Notes: generated by a model not told the origin, from the sequence alone. DNA of 64,000 nucleotides from Kofleriaceae bacterium (GCA_024762925.1 JANTGM010000014.1:1-64000); one strand, 5' to 3'. Positions 1 through 8,598 are shown, counted from the stretch's first letter. Program-made: numbers and translations.

Positions 1-92
1 CAGAGGAATAGAAATGTGCTGGCGACGGGAGCTCGTTCTTTGACAAGGCGCGAAGAACCGAGCCAGGGCGTTCTATGCCTCTGGATCCCACA

Positions 93-587
93 CTAGTCAT
101 CGCAGTCTTCGCACTGCGTCTTTGCCTCGGTGCAAGACGTCTTGCCGCTGTCACACTTTTCGTTGGCCCAGTCAGCCGAGTCTGTCCCGGCGAGCTCTGG
201 GGCAAGCTTGCAAATCTTGGCAGCATTTCGACAGATGCGCACTTTGATTTCACAGGTGCTCTCACATACGGAAGGCACAGAACCGGCCACAGCTTCCGTA
301 TCAGGGCTTGCTGGTGCGGGCGCTTCGCTGTGCATTCGAACATCATCGGCGCCGGGTTCACGGGCAAAGCCATGTTCTTCACGCATCCGCCCGATTTCCT
401 CAGAGAGTTGCGCGATGTGTTCCCGCGGATCCTCGGAGTAGCTCTGACCTCTGAGATCTGCGTCCTCCGTCTCCTGCATGGGCGCCGCCTGGCCAGCGGG
501 ATGCGATTTCTGTCGGTAGGCGCCGCCACAAGCAGACGAGAACAGGATGAGGCTAAGTGAAACTCTGAATCGCTTCGTCATGTTCAT
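93..587 (-). CDS. Cys-rich lipoprotein, last gene of the ECF sigma operon
   Basis: A 164-aa protein with a type II signal peptide: basic n-region (MTKRFR), hydrophobic stretch and a lipobox ending SSAC-GG near residue 20, so it should be lipid-anchored in the periplasm or outer membrane. The middle is Pro/Ala/Glu-rich. The last 60 residues hold eight cysteines in pairs (SVCESTCE, RICRNAAKIC, KCDSGKTSC, TQCEDC), suggesting a small disulfide-stabilised domain. Its start overlaps the stop of the upstream TPR-like lipoprotein by four bases (ATGA, 584-587), so it is translationally coupled to the sigma-factor operon. I do not recognise a named family; a role as target or sensor partner of the sigma factor is inference from position. 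Confidence 0.8.
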   Translation of the reverse strand: MNMTKRFRVSLSLILFSSACGGAYRQKSHPAGQAAPMQETEDADLRGQSYSEDPREHIAQLSEEIGRMREEHGFAREPGADDVRMHSEAPAPASPDTEAVAGSVPSVCESTCEIKVRICRNAAKICKLAPELAGTDSADWANEKCDSGKTSCTEAKTQCEDCDD

Positions 588-1153
588 TGCTCGCTCTTTA
601 GCGACTTCAACAGCTGGTCGTTGATCTCGATGCTGGAGTCGAACGCTGTAATTGCTTCAATCTTGGCATGCCTACTGGCCTCGGAGCCAGCCTCTGCGGC
701 CGCTGCCTTGGCTTCAAAGATCTCGCCTCGCACCGTATATACATTCGCTAGAAAGAAGGATTTACGAGTTGCCGAAGCAATTCCATCGTCGACGAGTTCT
801 AATGCCTCATCCAACTGACCTTGCTCTGTGCGCAGCTTTGCAAGTCGGGCACGCGTGTCGAGCAGTGCGTCTTCGGACTCAGGAGCGTCTGTGGGAAATG
901 GGATATCCATAATCTTGGCAACTTCATCGGCAGCTTCGGAAAGCTTGCCTTCGCTCAAGAAGACGTCGGCCTTGTGATGAAAATTCTTTGCTTGGCCAAG
1001 ACAGAGCATCAATTCTTCGGAGAGTGCATTCTCCGGTTCAGTGAGTGCGGTAAGAGCACCGCGCTGCGACGAATCAGAAGGGCTCTCATTGGAACATCCA
1101 ACACTGAATGCCAAGAGGGCCAACAAGATGACGCTGGTACGTGTGACTCTCAT
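584..1153 (-). CDS. Lipoprotein with TPR-like helical repeats
   Basis: A 189-aa lipoprotein: signal peptide with lipobox LLAFSVGC (Cys at about residue 20) followed by a Ser-rich tether. The rest is alpha-helical with TPR-like spacing, for example SEGKLSEAADEVAKI and TEQGQLDEALELVDD, and ends in a helix rich in charged residues. It sits between the anti-sigma-like gene (overlap 1150-1153) and the Cys-rich lipoprotein (overlap 584-587). TPR-type lipoproteins usually act as protein-protein scaffolds at the envelope. Which partner it binds is not visible from sequence. Confidence 0.8.
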   Translation of the reverse strand: MRVTRTSVILLALLAFSVGCSNESPSDSSQRGALTALTEPENALSEELMLCLGQAKNFHHKADVFLSEGKLSEAADEVAKIMDIPFPTDAPESEDALLDTRARLAKLRTEQGQLDEALELVDDGIASATRKSFFLANVYTVRGEIFEAKAAAAEAGSEASRHAKIEAITAFDSSIEINDQLLKSLKSEQ

Positions 1154-1710
1154 CGCTCACCCACTAACTTGCGGTACTGCAAAGCTCGGTAGCCAGACAT
1201 TCGATCTCCGTGAACTATATCGATCCGAGCGCCAGCTGCAGCGCTGTCCTTTTGAGCAATCGGTCCGATTACGGCATCGCCAGGACGACTCTGCTGTGAG
1301 GTCGGCAACTCCATGATGCGTGCGACAGGTGCGTGCATCTCTTCAGGCTTGGAACCTGGCCGCAGTACGAGCAACAAAATCGCCGCCGCAGCAACCAAGC
1401 CTCCGAGCACAAAAGGCCACCTTGCCATGCGTTTTGCGCGAGCTCGTGCCAGCTCATCGGGTTCATGTTGGGCAACACCAGCCCCTTGGGCCAAGGCAGC
1501 CTCGATGAGCGATGACTGTCTCTCGGCATCGAGCTTCGCTGGATTGTACGAAGCGTGAATCATCGAGCCCAATTCGGCGAGTTCTCGGTCCTCCGCATCG
1601 AGGACCGCCGGCAAGGAGGTGCCGCTCAACAAATCATCAACACGATTTGCCAGAGCATCAGCTGCTGCAAGTTCTTCTTTGGTTGGCGGCTCGTCGTCTG
1701 AAACGCTCAT
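1150..1710 (-). CDS. Single-pass anti-sigma-factor-like membrane protein
   Basis: A 186-aa protein directly after the ECF sigma gene (start overlaps its stop at 1707-1710). The N-terminal ~95 residues are acidic and helical and would be cytoplasmic; one membrane helix follows the basic ARAKRMARWP segment (about residues 97-117, rich in Leu/Val/Ala); the remaining ~65 residues would be periplasmic. This is the layout of anti-sigma factors that hold an ECF sigma at the inner membrane. There is no HxxxCxxC zinc motif, so it is not a classical ZAS-type anti-sigma. The anti-sigma role is inferred from topology and gene order. Confidence 0.75.
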   Translation of the reverse strand: MSVSDDEPPTKEELAAADALANRVDDLLSGTSLPAVLDAEDRELAELGSMIHASYNPAKLDAERQSSLIEAALAQGAGVAQHEPDELARARAKRMARWPFVLGGLVAAAAILLLVLRPGSKPEEMHAPVARIMELPTSQQSRPGDAVIGPIAQKDSAAAGARIDIVHGDRMSGYRALQYRKLVGER

Positions 1711-2306
1711 GACTCTCGTTCTCCATACTGCTTGCGAAATGCTTTGGTGGCGCGAAAAAACACCACATCAAAGGTAGAAACCGATACATCCATTCGCTGC
1801 GCACACTCCTCGCGCGGGAGTTCCTCGATGAGGCGCAGGCGAATGGCTTTCTGATAACGCTCATTCATCTTGCCTAGGGCTTCTTCGATGCGCTTCTGGC
1901 TTTCCTGGCGTTCTTGTTTGGCAATCATCTCAGCGTCAGCCGCGGGATGATGTTGCATGATCGCTTCCGACTCCTGTCGGACGGCTTCCGCGAGTTTTCT
2001 TCCACGTGCGTTCTTGCGATGCAGGTCATAGGCCTTATTCACGGCAATCTGCCGCAGCCAAGCAAAGATGCTCTTGCCTTCCCATGTAAAGCTGTCGAGC
2101 TTCTGAACAGCAGTGGCGAGGGTGTCGCGCAACACGTCTTCCGCTGCTGCTGGATTGCCCAGCTTGGGCATCAGGACAGCCGAGTAGAGCGGGCCTGAGT
2201 ATTTTTCGAAGATCGGGCGCATAGCGTCGAGGTTTCCGGCCTTGGCTGCCAACACCAAGCTGCGTTCCTCTTCGAGGTCATCATCTGGCAAAGGGGTTCC
2301 AGCCAC
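1707..2306 (-). CDS. ECF-type RNA polymerase sigma factor
   Basis: A 199-aa sigma-70 family protein with the two-domain ECF layout. Region 2 is at about residues 25-100 (FEKYSGPLYSAVL, then ...FAWLRQIAVNKAYDLHRK, the core- and -10-binding helices). Region 4 is at about 140-195 (MNERYQKAIRLRLIEELPREECAQRM then a helix-turn-helix VSVSTFDVVFFRATKAFR). The GTG start at 2306 is preceded by a GAGAAG ribosome-binding site. It heads a four-gene operon with 4-base overlaps (sigma, anti-sigma-like, two lipoproteins), so it probably responds to an envelope signal. The regulon cannot be read from this window. Confidence 0.92.
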   Translation of the reverse strand: MAGTPLPDDDLEEERSLVLAAKAGNLDAMRPIFEKYSGPLYSAVLMPKLGNPAAAEDVLRDTLATAVQKLDSFTWEGKSIFAWLRQIAVNKAYDLHRKNARGRKLAEAVRQESEAIMQHHPAADAEMIAKQERQESQKRIEEALGKMNERYQKAIRLRLIEELPREECAQRMDVSVSTFDVVFFRATKAFRKQYGERES

Positions 2307-2365
2307 GGTTTCTTCTCAAACGCTGCGCGCGGCCCAATCTTACACCTGGCGCCATAGGTCGGAAA

Positions 2366-3181
2366 TCATTCGGGATAGAAGACTTCCTGAAGGCAGAGCC
2401 CCTGGGCTGGGGCGGTTTGCCCCGCACGCCTTCGGTCCAAGCCCTCTAGAATTTGCCGCAACTGGGCAGGGCTCGTCTTTCCCATTGCCGCATCAACTAG
2501 CGTTCCTGCGATAATTCTCACCATGTTGCGCAGAAAGGCATTGCCCCACACCTCGATTTGCACCAAGTCGCGAGCTCGGCTCACGGTGATCTTGTCGATT
2601 CGGCGAGTTGCCGTGTGGGCTCCGCAGCCGGACGCGCGAAATGCGGAAAAGTCGTGCTCACCCACAAGAACATCCGCGGCTCGTTGCATCGCGGCGAGGT
2701 CGAGCTTTCCTGGGCGGTGCCAGCTAGTTCGGCGTTCGAGTGGGGCCGGAGCGAGCCGATTGAGCAGGGTGTAGCGGTAGTGTTTTCCGCGAGCATCAAA
2801 GCGCGGATGAAAGTTGGCTGCAACGTCAACGGCAGAGCGAACAGAGATTTGGTCTGGAAGAGCCGTGTTGATGCCACGCTGAAATCCGAAGCACGAAATC
2901 GAGCGCTGGGTCTTGAAGATGCAGGTTTGCCCGAGAGCGTGTACACCAGCATCGGTTCGAGAGGCGCCGAGAATCAGGTTCTCTTCGCCCGTCATCGAGC
3001 GGATGGCTTCTTCTAGGTGTTGCTGAACGGTTGGGCCGTTGTTCTGACGCTGCCAGCCGCATAGGCCCGTGCCATCGTATTCAACGATGAGCTTTAGCGT
3101 GCGCTCACCTTCGCTAGAATTCGAAGTTGATTCCGCCAAACCAGGTCGTATCGCCGACTGAGAGTTTGTCTGATGCCCCAA
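2366..3181 (-). CDS. truA: tRNA pseudouridine(38-40) synthase TruA
   Basis: TruA isomerises U38-U40 in the tRNA anticodon arm. The protein has the family landmarks: the beta-strand LKLIVEYDGT followed by GWQRQ, the catalytic aspartate in SRTDAGVHA, RYRYTL-like RHYRYTLLNR segment, and the C-terminal NAFLRNMVRIIAGTLV helix. Length (up to 271 aa) matches the E. coli enzyme (270). The start is uncertain: the longest frame starts at TTG 3181 and overlaps the upstream gene by 68 bases; an in-frame TTG at 3139 shortens the overlap. Neither has a good ribosome-binding site, and the conserved core begins only at about base 3100. Confidence 0.93.
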   Translation of the reverse strand: MGHQTNSQSAIRPGLAESTSNSSEGERTLKLIVEYDGTGLCGWQRQNNGPTVQQHLEEAIRSMTGEENLILGASRTDAGVHALGQTCIFKTQRSISCFGFQRGINTALPDQISVRSAVDVAANFHPRFDARGKHYRYTLLNRLAPAPLERRTSWHRPGKLDLAAMQRAADVLVGEHDFSAFRASGCGAHTATRRIDKITVSRARDLVQIEVWGNAFLRNMVRIIAGTLVDAAMGKTSPAQLRQILEGLDRRRAGQTAPAQGLCLQEVFYPE

Positions 3182-5471
3182 ATCCGTCTACGTCCGCCAA
3201 CTGTACTTCGGCAAAGAATCCTGCGTGCTCGATTCCCATTTCCGTGCGAAGCGAAAGCTCGGCGGACGGATCGATTCGCTCCGCACGCAGAGCGATGCCC
3301 AAGGTTGCCTGATAGCCGAAGGAACCACCGCGGCCGAAATTGCCGTCACAGGTGGAACCAGACATGCCAGCATCGGGACATGCTGCGGTTGGCGTCTCTG
3401 ATGTATCGCCATTGGGATCGGTGAACCACCAAAGGTAGTAGGCCAGGGCGAGTTTGCCATAGGGCACCACCGGAATGCCGTATTCGTCGTCGAGGCGGGT
3501 GAAGCGATACACCGCGCCCAGGGATGTTGGCATGAGGCGAAAGCTTGTTGAATCTCCTGAGGACCGCACAAGATTGCCATCCTCATCTTCAAAGGGCCTA
3601 CCATCGGGGCCGAGGGCAAACGCTTTGGCGCTTCGATTCGAGAAGCCGAGAGTGCCACTAATGCCAAGCTGGCCACTGGGAAAGGCAAAGTAGCGATCGA
3701 TCCCGAAGATCGTCATGACCTTCCACTTGTCGCCAAATACGTCCGCAAACGGTGTCATGCCGCCAGCGCTTGCATCGACATTCGGGGAGTAGGGGCCTAC
3801 TTTAACTTCGAAATTCCAGTGTGGTGTGGAGTCGCCAGAATCGATTTCTTCGTTGTACTCCTCCCAGTAGGCTTGTGCGTTTGCGGTAGCACTAAGGGCC
3901 AAGAGCGCAAGCACTGTCGATGTCGCAACGACCAGGCGACGTCCGCGCGTGCTCGGCACAGGCACGCTCCGTGTGCCATTTGCGCGCTCGGCACGGCGTC
4001 GACGTCGCATGCGAAGTATCATGCCCAGTGCCAAGAGCAGTGCGAGTTTGCCAAGCGGGCCTGTGTATTCCCAAATCGCCGCAAAAGCGACCAAGGGCGC
4101 CAACAGGAGGTAGGAGACAGCGCGCGCAACAGCATGGTCTTCAATAAAGCCGGCGAGGGCAGGGCTGTTGTCATAGTACCAGTCTATGAAACCACGTCCC
4201 CAAGCGTAGTGGGCCAGGGTGTCATCGCGAAAGACTCTAAGAATTTTTACGAACGGATGGTCGTAGTTCCCGTAGGTAGCCGTTGCTACAAAGCAGTACC
4301 CTCCGTCGGCATTGCCACCGTTTTCCTTGTAGTGTTCCCACGCATCTTCGACGGGCGCCGGAGTTGCTACGCCGAGGTCTAGCGCGGTCACGTTTCGATA
4401 GTTGTCGATGGAGAGCAGAACAATTCGGTACTCAACGTCGTTTTCGAGGCCGCCAACGCGGATACCGCTATCGGTTCCCGCCGCTTCCCCGCAGATGAAG
4501 TCAGGGTCTAGCTCGCGAAGCTCCTGCGGAAGGTTTGGATCGACGGTGCCTGCGTCAGCACCACCGGCACCGGCATCGGGAAGACCTGCGTCGGGCGCGC
4601 CTGCATCGGGTTCATCCGGCCCCGCATCGATTTGTGGGCCGAAGCTCGCGACTCCGATGGGCAGCGGTACAACACCATCCGCATCAGAATCGCATGCCAT
4701 GCGTGAGGTGAGGTACTCTGGGGCGTTGCTCGGGAAGCCATCGACGTCATTGACGGTTCCATCAACTCGCTGGCAGAGCACTTGAAAGAAGCGGATGTCA
4801 TCAGCGCGAGAGTTTGGCAAGTCCCAATCAATCTGGATGGCGGACTCCGCTCCAGCAATGCTGATGTTGTTTGGTGCTGGAGGAGGTTGGAGGTCAAAAG
4901 GAACGTCGAGCAAAACCTCGGCAATGTCGCCCGCTTCGATGCCGGGGGTACCTTCGTCGATGATTGCGTAAACCTGTCGCGTGCCGATCTCCGTTGGCTC
5001 GCAGTCTCGTACCGCCGAGATGAGCGACTTGACTGGCACAGGAAACTCGACGATTTCGTTTAATAGAGTCTCTGCGTCATCAATGCCGTGGGGGAGTTCG
5101 CAGTTGAGAGCCCGAACCGTGTCGATGTCTTGGGGACTGGAATCACAGCTTGAGCCGGTCCAAAACTCGACGTTCTGTGTTGTGGCGTAGGACGTCGGAC
5201 CGTTCTCATTGTTGAGGTTTACCCGCACGCCAAATTCAACATCTGCACCACATACACAATTGGCGAAGTTGAAGTGGTCCTTGATGTCTTCTTCGTTGGG
5301 GTTGCGTCTCGTGAGTTCTCCCTCCTCATCAGGCAGCAGCAACTCCGTTTCGAAGGTGGCACCCTCCAAGTCAAACGCTCCTGCCGACCCAGGCGAGAGT
5401 AAGAAGGCGCTGGCCAAGACCAGCCCGAGGGCACGAAGGGAACTAGATTTGACGACTCTTGACATGGGCAT
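3114..5471 (-). CDS. CFI-box C-terminal surface protein fused in frame to an outer-membrane beta-barrel
   Basis: A 785-aa ORF that looks like two exported proteins in one. Residues 1-33 are a signal peptide; 190-370 hold a fibronectin-III-like domain split by an Asp/Ala/Gly linker (282-308, DAG repeats); residues 393-465 match the CFI-box C-terminal region (CFVATATYG, later WYYDNSPALAGF); two membrane helices (about 451-488) end in RMRRRRR, as in a C-terminal sorting tail. Instead of stopping, the frame runs into RGRR plus a hydrophobic stretch ending ATANAQA (510-534), a typical Sec signal peptide, and then ~250 residues resembling the MXAN_2562-type outer-membrane barrel, ending in Phe (INFEF). 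An in-frame GTG at 3959 follows a GGAG at ribosome-binding distance, so the barrel may also start internally. Confidence 0.85.
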   Translation of the reverse strand: MPMSRVVKSSSLRALGLVLASAFLLSPGSAGAFDLEGATFETELLLPDEEGELTRRNPNEEDIKDHFNFANCVCGADVEFGVRVNLNNENGPTSYATTQNVEFWTGSSCDSSPQDIDTVRALNCELPHGIDDAETLLNEIVEFPVPVKSLISAVRDCEPTEIGTRQVYAIIDEGTPGIEAGDIAEVLLDVPFDLQPPPAPNNISIAGAESAIQIDWDLPNSRADDIRFFQVLCQRVDGTVNDVDGFPSNAPEYLTSRMACDSDADGVVPLPIGVASFGPQIDAGPDEPDAGAPDAGLPDAGAGGADAGTVDPNLPQELRELDPDFICGEAAGTDSGIRVGGLENDVEYRIVLLSIDNYRNVTALDLGVATPAPVEDAWEHYKENGGNADGGYCFVATATYGNYDHPFVKILRVFRDDTLAHYAWGRGFIDWYYDNSPALAGFIEDHAVARAVSYLLLAPLVAFAAIWEYTGPLGKLALLLALGMILRMRRRRRAERANGTRSVPVPSTRGRRLVVATSTVLALLALSATANAQAYWEEYNEEIDSGDSTPHWNFEVKVGPYSPNVDASAGGMTPFADVFGDKWKVMTIFGIDRYFAFPSGQLGISGTLGFSNRSAKAFALGPDGRPFEDEDGNLVRSSGDSTSFRLMPTSLGAVYRFTRLDDEYGIPVVPYGKLALAYYLWWFTDPNGDTSETPTAACPDAGMSGSTCDGNFGRGGSFGYQATLGIALRAERIDPSAELSLRTEMGIEHAGFFAEVQLADVDGFGASDKLSVGDTTWFGGINFEF

Positions 5472-5658
5472 TGCTCTTCAGCGAGTACGCGTCGGTGATG
5501 CAAAGGCGAGGCCTGTCACGAGGCCCAGCAAACTAGTGAGATTGCTATCATGGCGCGGATCCTGAGGGCAACTCTGTTGCCTTCCTGGCATGGGGGACAC
5601 AGGTGGTTTGCCAGATCGGCACGCGCACCAGCCTCGCAAGTGGCAACAATACAGACAG

Positions 5659-6690
5659 CTAGCCGACGAGCGTCGCCAAATCGGACTCGTTGTTAAGCAG
5701 GTAGATCATCAGGTAGGCCTCAGCTGTACGTCTGGGGCCCTCGGTACCAGCCAAAATGCGGTAGTCAGCCGCGAGCTGCCGCCGGGTGTAGGAGCGGTAG
5801 AGGGCGATGGGATCGATCGTATGGCAATCATCACAGTCGTGCTCAATGGCGCGACCGAGCACTTTCGCGGCCCACGTTTCATCAGCCGCTTCAATTCCCT
5901 GGCGCTTCATCTCGGAGCGAAGGGATTCAAGCTCCTCCCAAGTGAGGCCAAAGAGAAACTCTGCGAAGGCTTGGTTCTCGGCTTCAGAGACACCATCACG
6001 GGCAAAGAAATCTAAGAAATCATCTGAGCAGTCTTCTGCGACAAGACGAAAATACTCGGTGGTGCCAAGCAAACAGCCAAGACCTGGATTGACGCGATTG
6101 CGAGCGTGCCAGGCAGACTCAAGAAGCGGGCAGAAATCGTCAATTTCGACCGTAGCGTTGTTCCAGATTTGGATGAGCTGTCGCGCTGCGCGTCGCTTTG
6201 TGGGGATTTCGACCTTGGGCTTTCTCAAGAGGGCCAGCAAGAGGTCTTCCGCCATTTGCGTGTAGATGCTCTGGGCAAGCTCCTCGCGCAGGCCTTCTGC
6301 AAGCGGCGCATATTTCTCTTGAGCGCGGCACAGGGCCTCCACCGAGATAACAAAGCCTCTCAGCAGTTGGATTTTCGCCAACAAGTACGTGCGCTGTAGC
6401 GTCGCTTTGATGGGCAGATCTAGGTCGCCGGTGAGACCGTCGGATCGCGTTAAGTGCATCACCAAGCCCTGCGGACTTCGCGTCTCCCCACCTAGCGTTT
6501 GGGGCGCGCTCAGCGATGGCGAGTCGAAGACAGTTTGGTTGAGAACTTGGAGCTGCTGAATCTGGCGAGACAACAACGCAGCGTCTTTGGGTTGATGCGC
6601 CGAAAGCGCAACCATTGTGTCGCTAATGAGCGCTGCTTCCGCAGCATCGAAGAGTTCTGGGCCGGGGCGATTCGGACTCGCGTGAAGCAT
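5659..6690 (-). CDS. Conserved hypothetical helical protein with one CxxCH
   Basis: A 343-aa soluble protein I do not recognise. It starts at ATG 6690 after a strong AGGAG site and lies 9 bases after the HATPase/PEGA gene, so they are probably cotranscribed. It has no signal peptide and is almost all helical, with many Leu/Ala/Glu heptad-like stretches. One CDDCH motif sits near residue 290, in DCDDCHTIDP. That resembles a heme c site, but a cytoplasmic protein would not receive heme c, so a metal site or chance is more likely. A link to the neighbouring signalling protein is inference from operon position. Confidence 0.75.
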   Translation of the reverse strand: MLHASPNRPGPELFDAAEAALISDTMVALSAHQPKDAALLSRQIQQLQVLNQTVFDSPSLSAPQTLGGETRSPQGLVMHLTRSDGLTGDLDLPIKATLQRTYLLAKIQLLRGFVISVEALCRAQEKYAPLAEGLREELAQSIYTQMAEDLLLALLRKPKVEIPTKRRAARQLIQIWNNATVEIDDFCPLLESAWHARNRVNPGLGCLLGTTEYFRLVAEDCSDDFLDFFARDGVSEAENQAFAEFLFGLTWEELESLRSEMKRQGIEAADETWAAKVLGRAIEHDCDDCHTIDPIALYRSYTRRQLAADYRILAGTEGPRRTAEAYLMIYLLNNESDLATLVG

Positions 6691-6699
6691 TGCTAACTC

Positions 6700-8055
6700 C
6701 TACTGTGTTGGGACGAGGTCAACATAGAGCGTCGACCTCTCTGCGATGTCGGCTGGGATCAAAGTCTTGGTCCAAGGAGCAAACCCGTCTTTGCGAACCA
6801 CCACTGTGACCGACGCAAGACCACTGGGCATGATCGATGGGGCGCCACTTTTCACCCGGGCTCCGTTGAGTTCGATTTGGGCATCGTTCGGGGTTGCCAC
6901 AACAGTGATGCTCTTTTCTCCTGTGGTGCTCTCTTCTTCCTTTGCCAACACACCTGCCTTCAGGGCTTCGGCCTTCGCGCGGGATGTCTTCATGTAGTAG
7001 GCCGTTCCAAGGGCGGCAACCACAGCACCAAGAAACGCTGCCAGAAGCCATGGTCCGCCAGACGTCGGAGTGGCCTTTGGGGGCGTTTGTGCAACGGCAG
7101 CTTGTGCCGCAACCACCTCGTTCTCCGCTCTTCCCGCTGTGAAGATGTGGAGTGAGCGAGCCCCCGCCATACCGCGAGCCTGCAGCTGCATATCAAAAAG
7201 GCCAATGGCCTCCGTGGAGTAGCCAGGGTCGAGGTTGAAGATGAGCTTGGAAACCGATTGCAGAACACTGATGAGGCCCAGCCCTGCGCCCTCGGTTTTT
7301 TGCTCGATCTTCGCTTCCTCGGTGCCCACCCGCTTTAGGTAGTCCAGCGACTTTTTGCGCGAGAGGGATCCAAAGCCATCTCGAACCGAAATCCCAAAAT
7401 AGGTTCCGCTACAGCCATATTGCACTTCGATGGGGTCGACTTGCTCAAGTTGCGCCAACTCCTTTCGAGTTTTGCCTGCGTAGCGCTCATTCCCGTTCGC
7501 ATCCGTTGGGGCGTGATAGAGCGCGTTCATCATCAACTCATCGGCGACCAGCTGCATACGGTCTCGAACCGGTCCGCGGACGCCTGCCATTTGCGCGTAG
7601 CTCATGATGATGTCGATGGCCTTGGTCTTGTCCTCATAGCTCTTCACGAGCATCGTGAAGCTCGTGACTCCCCACGGAAAGTACTTCTGAAGCCCAAAGA
7701 CATCTCCTCGAAGTGCCTTTGTCGCCGAGGAGATGAACTCATCATCATCAAATTGGTCGTTGTAGCAAAAGAGACTGGTTGTCTGCGTTGCCTCAAAAAG
7801 GTGCATCTTCTTGCGGAGGTCTTCTCCGCGCAGGATGTAGAGGACTCGACCCGAGGGCGGAATACTCCCTAGGAATTCTGCGCTTGGATCTCGTTCTCGA
7901 GCATCAAAGATCGCCAAGTCGATTGCCTGAGGGTTCTTGATCTCGCGCTCGTTCTTGACGAAATCAGCGGACGCCCCAGTGGCTGCTGTGAGTCGTTTGA
8001 TGGCTCGCTTGACGTCCTTGTCAGCGGTAACCACCACCATGTGATATCGGAGCAC
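6700..8055 (-). CDS. Signalling protein: receiver-like / HATPase / membrane helix / PEGA
   Basis: A 451-aa protein with unusual architecture. Residues 1-120 look like a divergent receiver-type alpha/beta domain (VVVTADKDVK..., DLAIFDARERD). Residues 140-300 are a GHKL ATPase of the anti-sigma/serine-kinase kind: N-box ADELMMNALYHA (171-182), G1 RDGFGS (225-230), G2 EGAGLGL (255-261). There is no histidine-phosphotransfer helix. A membrane helix at 335-355 (WLLAAFLGAVVAAL) is followed by a PEGA-like beta domain at 381-450 (TVVATPNDAQIELNG...). The ATPase would be cytoplasmic and the PEGA domain periplasmic. GTG 8055 is chosen over ATG 8040 because GAGGG lies 8 bases upstream. Middle gene of a three-gene minus-strand set. 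Confidence 0.85.
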   Translation of the reverse strand: MLRYHMVVVTADKDVKRAIKRLTAATGASADFVKNEREIKNPQAIDLAIFDARERDPSAEFLGSIPPSGRVLYILRGEDLRKKMHLFEATQTTSLFCYNDQFDDDEFISSATKALRGDVFGLQKYFPWGVTSFTMLVKSYEDKTKAIDIIMSYAQMAGVRGPVRDRMQLVADELMMNALYHAPTDANGNERYAGKTRKELAQLEQVDPIEVQYGCSGTYFGISVRDGFGSLSRKKSLDYLKRVGTEEAKIEQKTEGAGLGLISVLQSVSKLIFNLDPGYSTEAIGLFDMQLQARGMAGARSLHIFTAGRAENEVVAAQAAVAQTPPKATPTSGGPWLLAAFLGAVVAALGTAYYMKTSRAKAEALKAGVLAKEEESTTGEKSITVVATPNDAQIELNGARVKSGAPSIMPSGLASVTVVVRKDGFAPWTKTLIPADIAERSTLYVDLVPTQ

Positions 8056-8097
8056 TTCTAACCCTCTACTCGTACGTTACCCGGCCAGCCAACTTGG

Positions 8098-8598
8098 CTA
8101 CTTGCTACTCGACTTGATTGGAGATGCGGGCGATGTTTTCGGCGCTTGTTTGTCGAGCTTCTCGGCCAGTTCGAGACGTTCTTTGACCTTAGATGTCTCT
8201 TTGTGATCTTCTTCTAAATTGCCAATTTCTTCGGTTCGCTGGGCAATCTCTGCTTCGAGATCGCGAATCTCTTCTTTGAGGAGTGCAACTCGATCATCAA
8301 TGCGCTTTTGCTTCTTCGTAGCGTCATCAATGATGGTTGGGATGTGAATGTCGGTGGACTCAAGAGTGTGTTTGACCACACGAACAACGAGCTCGACGCT
8401 GTCACTTGGCAGGGTGCGCATGAGCGCGATCGCCTGCTCGATTCCATACTCTTGCTCTGGTGGCTCCGGTGGTTCTTCGGCCGGAGCGGGCTCTGTGGGC
8501 GCCGGGGTCGGGCTCATTGCTCCTAAGTCAACTTGCTCGACGGGCGAGTCAAAGTCCTCGGTGTTTCGCTTGCTGCTTTTCTTGTCAAAAATTCCCAT
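8098..8598 (-). CDS. Coiled-coil protein, first gene of the HATPase/PEGA set
   Basis: About 166 aa from ATG 8598, which has a CAGGA site 7 bases upstream; a frame extension to 8634 lacks this. The N-terminus (MGIFDKKSSKR) is basic; residues 25-50 are a Pro/Glu-rich linker; then a helix (EQAIALMRTLPSDSVELVVRVVK) and a long coiled coil (IDDRVALLKEEIRDLEAEIAQ...), ending in a Ser/Lys tail. No signal peptide. It is the first gene before the HATPase/PEGA protein and the 343-aa hypothetical, so it may be a cytoplasmic oligomeric partner of that signalling protein (inference). Confidence 0.8.
   Translation of the reverse strand: MGIFDKKSSKRNTEDFDSPVEQVDLGAMSPTPAPTEPAPAEEPPEPPEQEYGIEQAIALMRTLPSDSVELVVRVVKHTLESTDIHIPTIIDDATKKQKRIDDRVALLKEEIRDLEAEIAQRTEEIGNLEEDHKETSKVKERLELAEKLDKQAPKTSPASPIKSSSK

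Noticed and set aside
75-560. Plus-strand 161-codon ORF at the window start
   Set aside because: Shadow of the Cys-rich lipoprotein on the other strand; no start signals or domain.
5567-5581. GGCAAC-TCT-GTTGCC hairpin
   Set aside because: Three-base loop, no T-tract and ~80 bases from the nearest stop; too weak to call a terminator.
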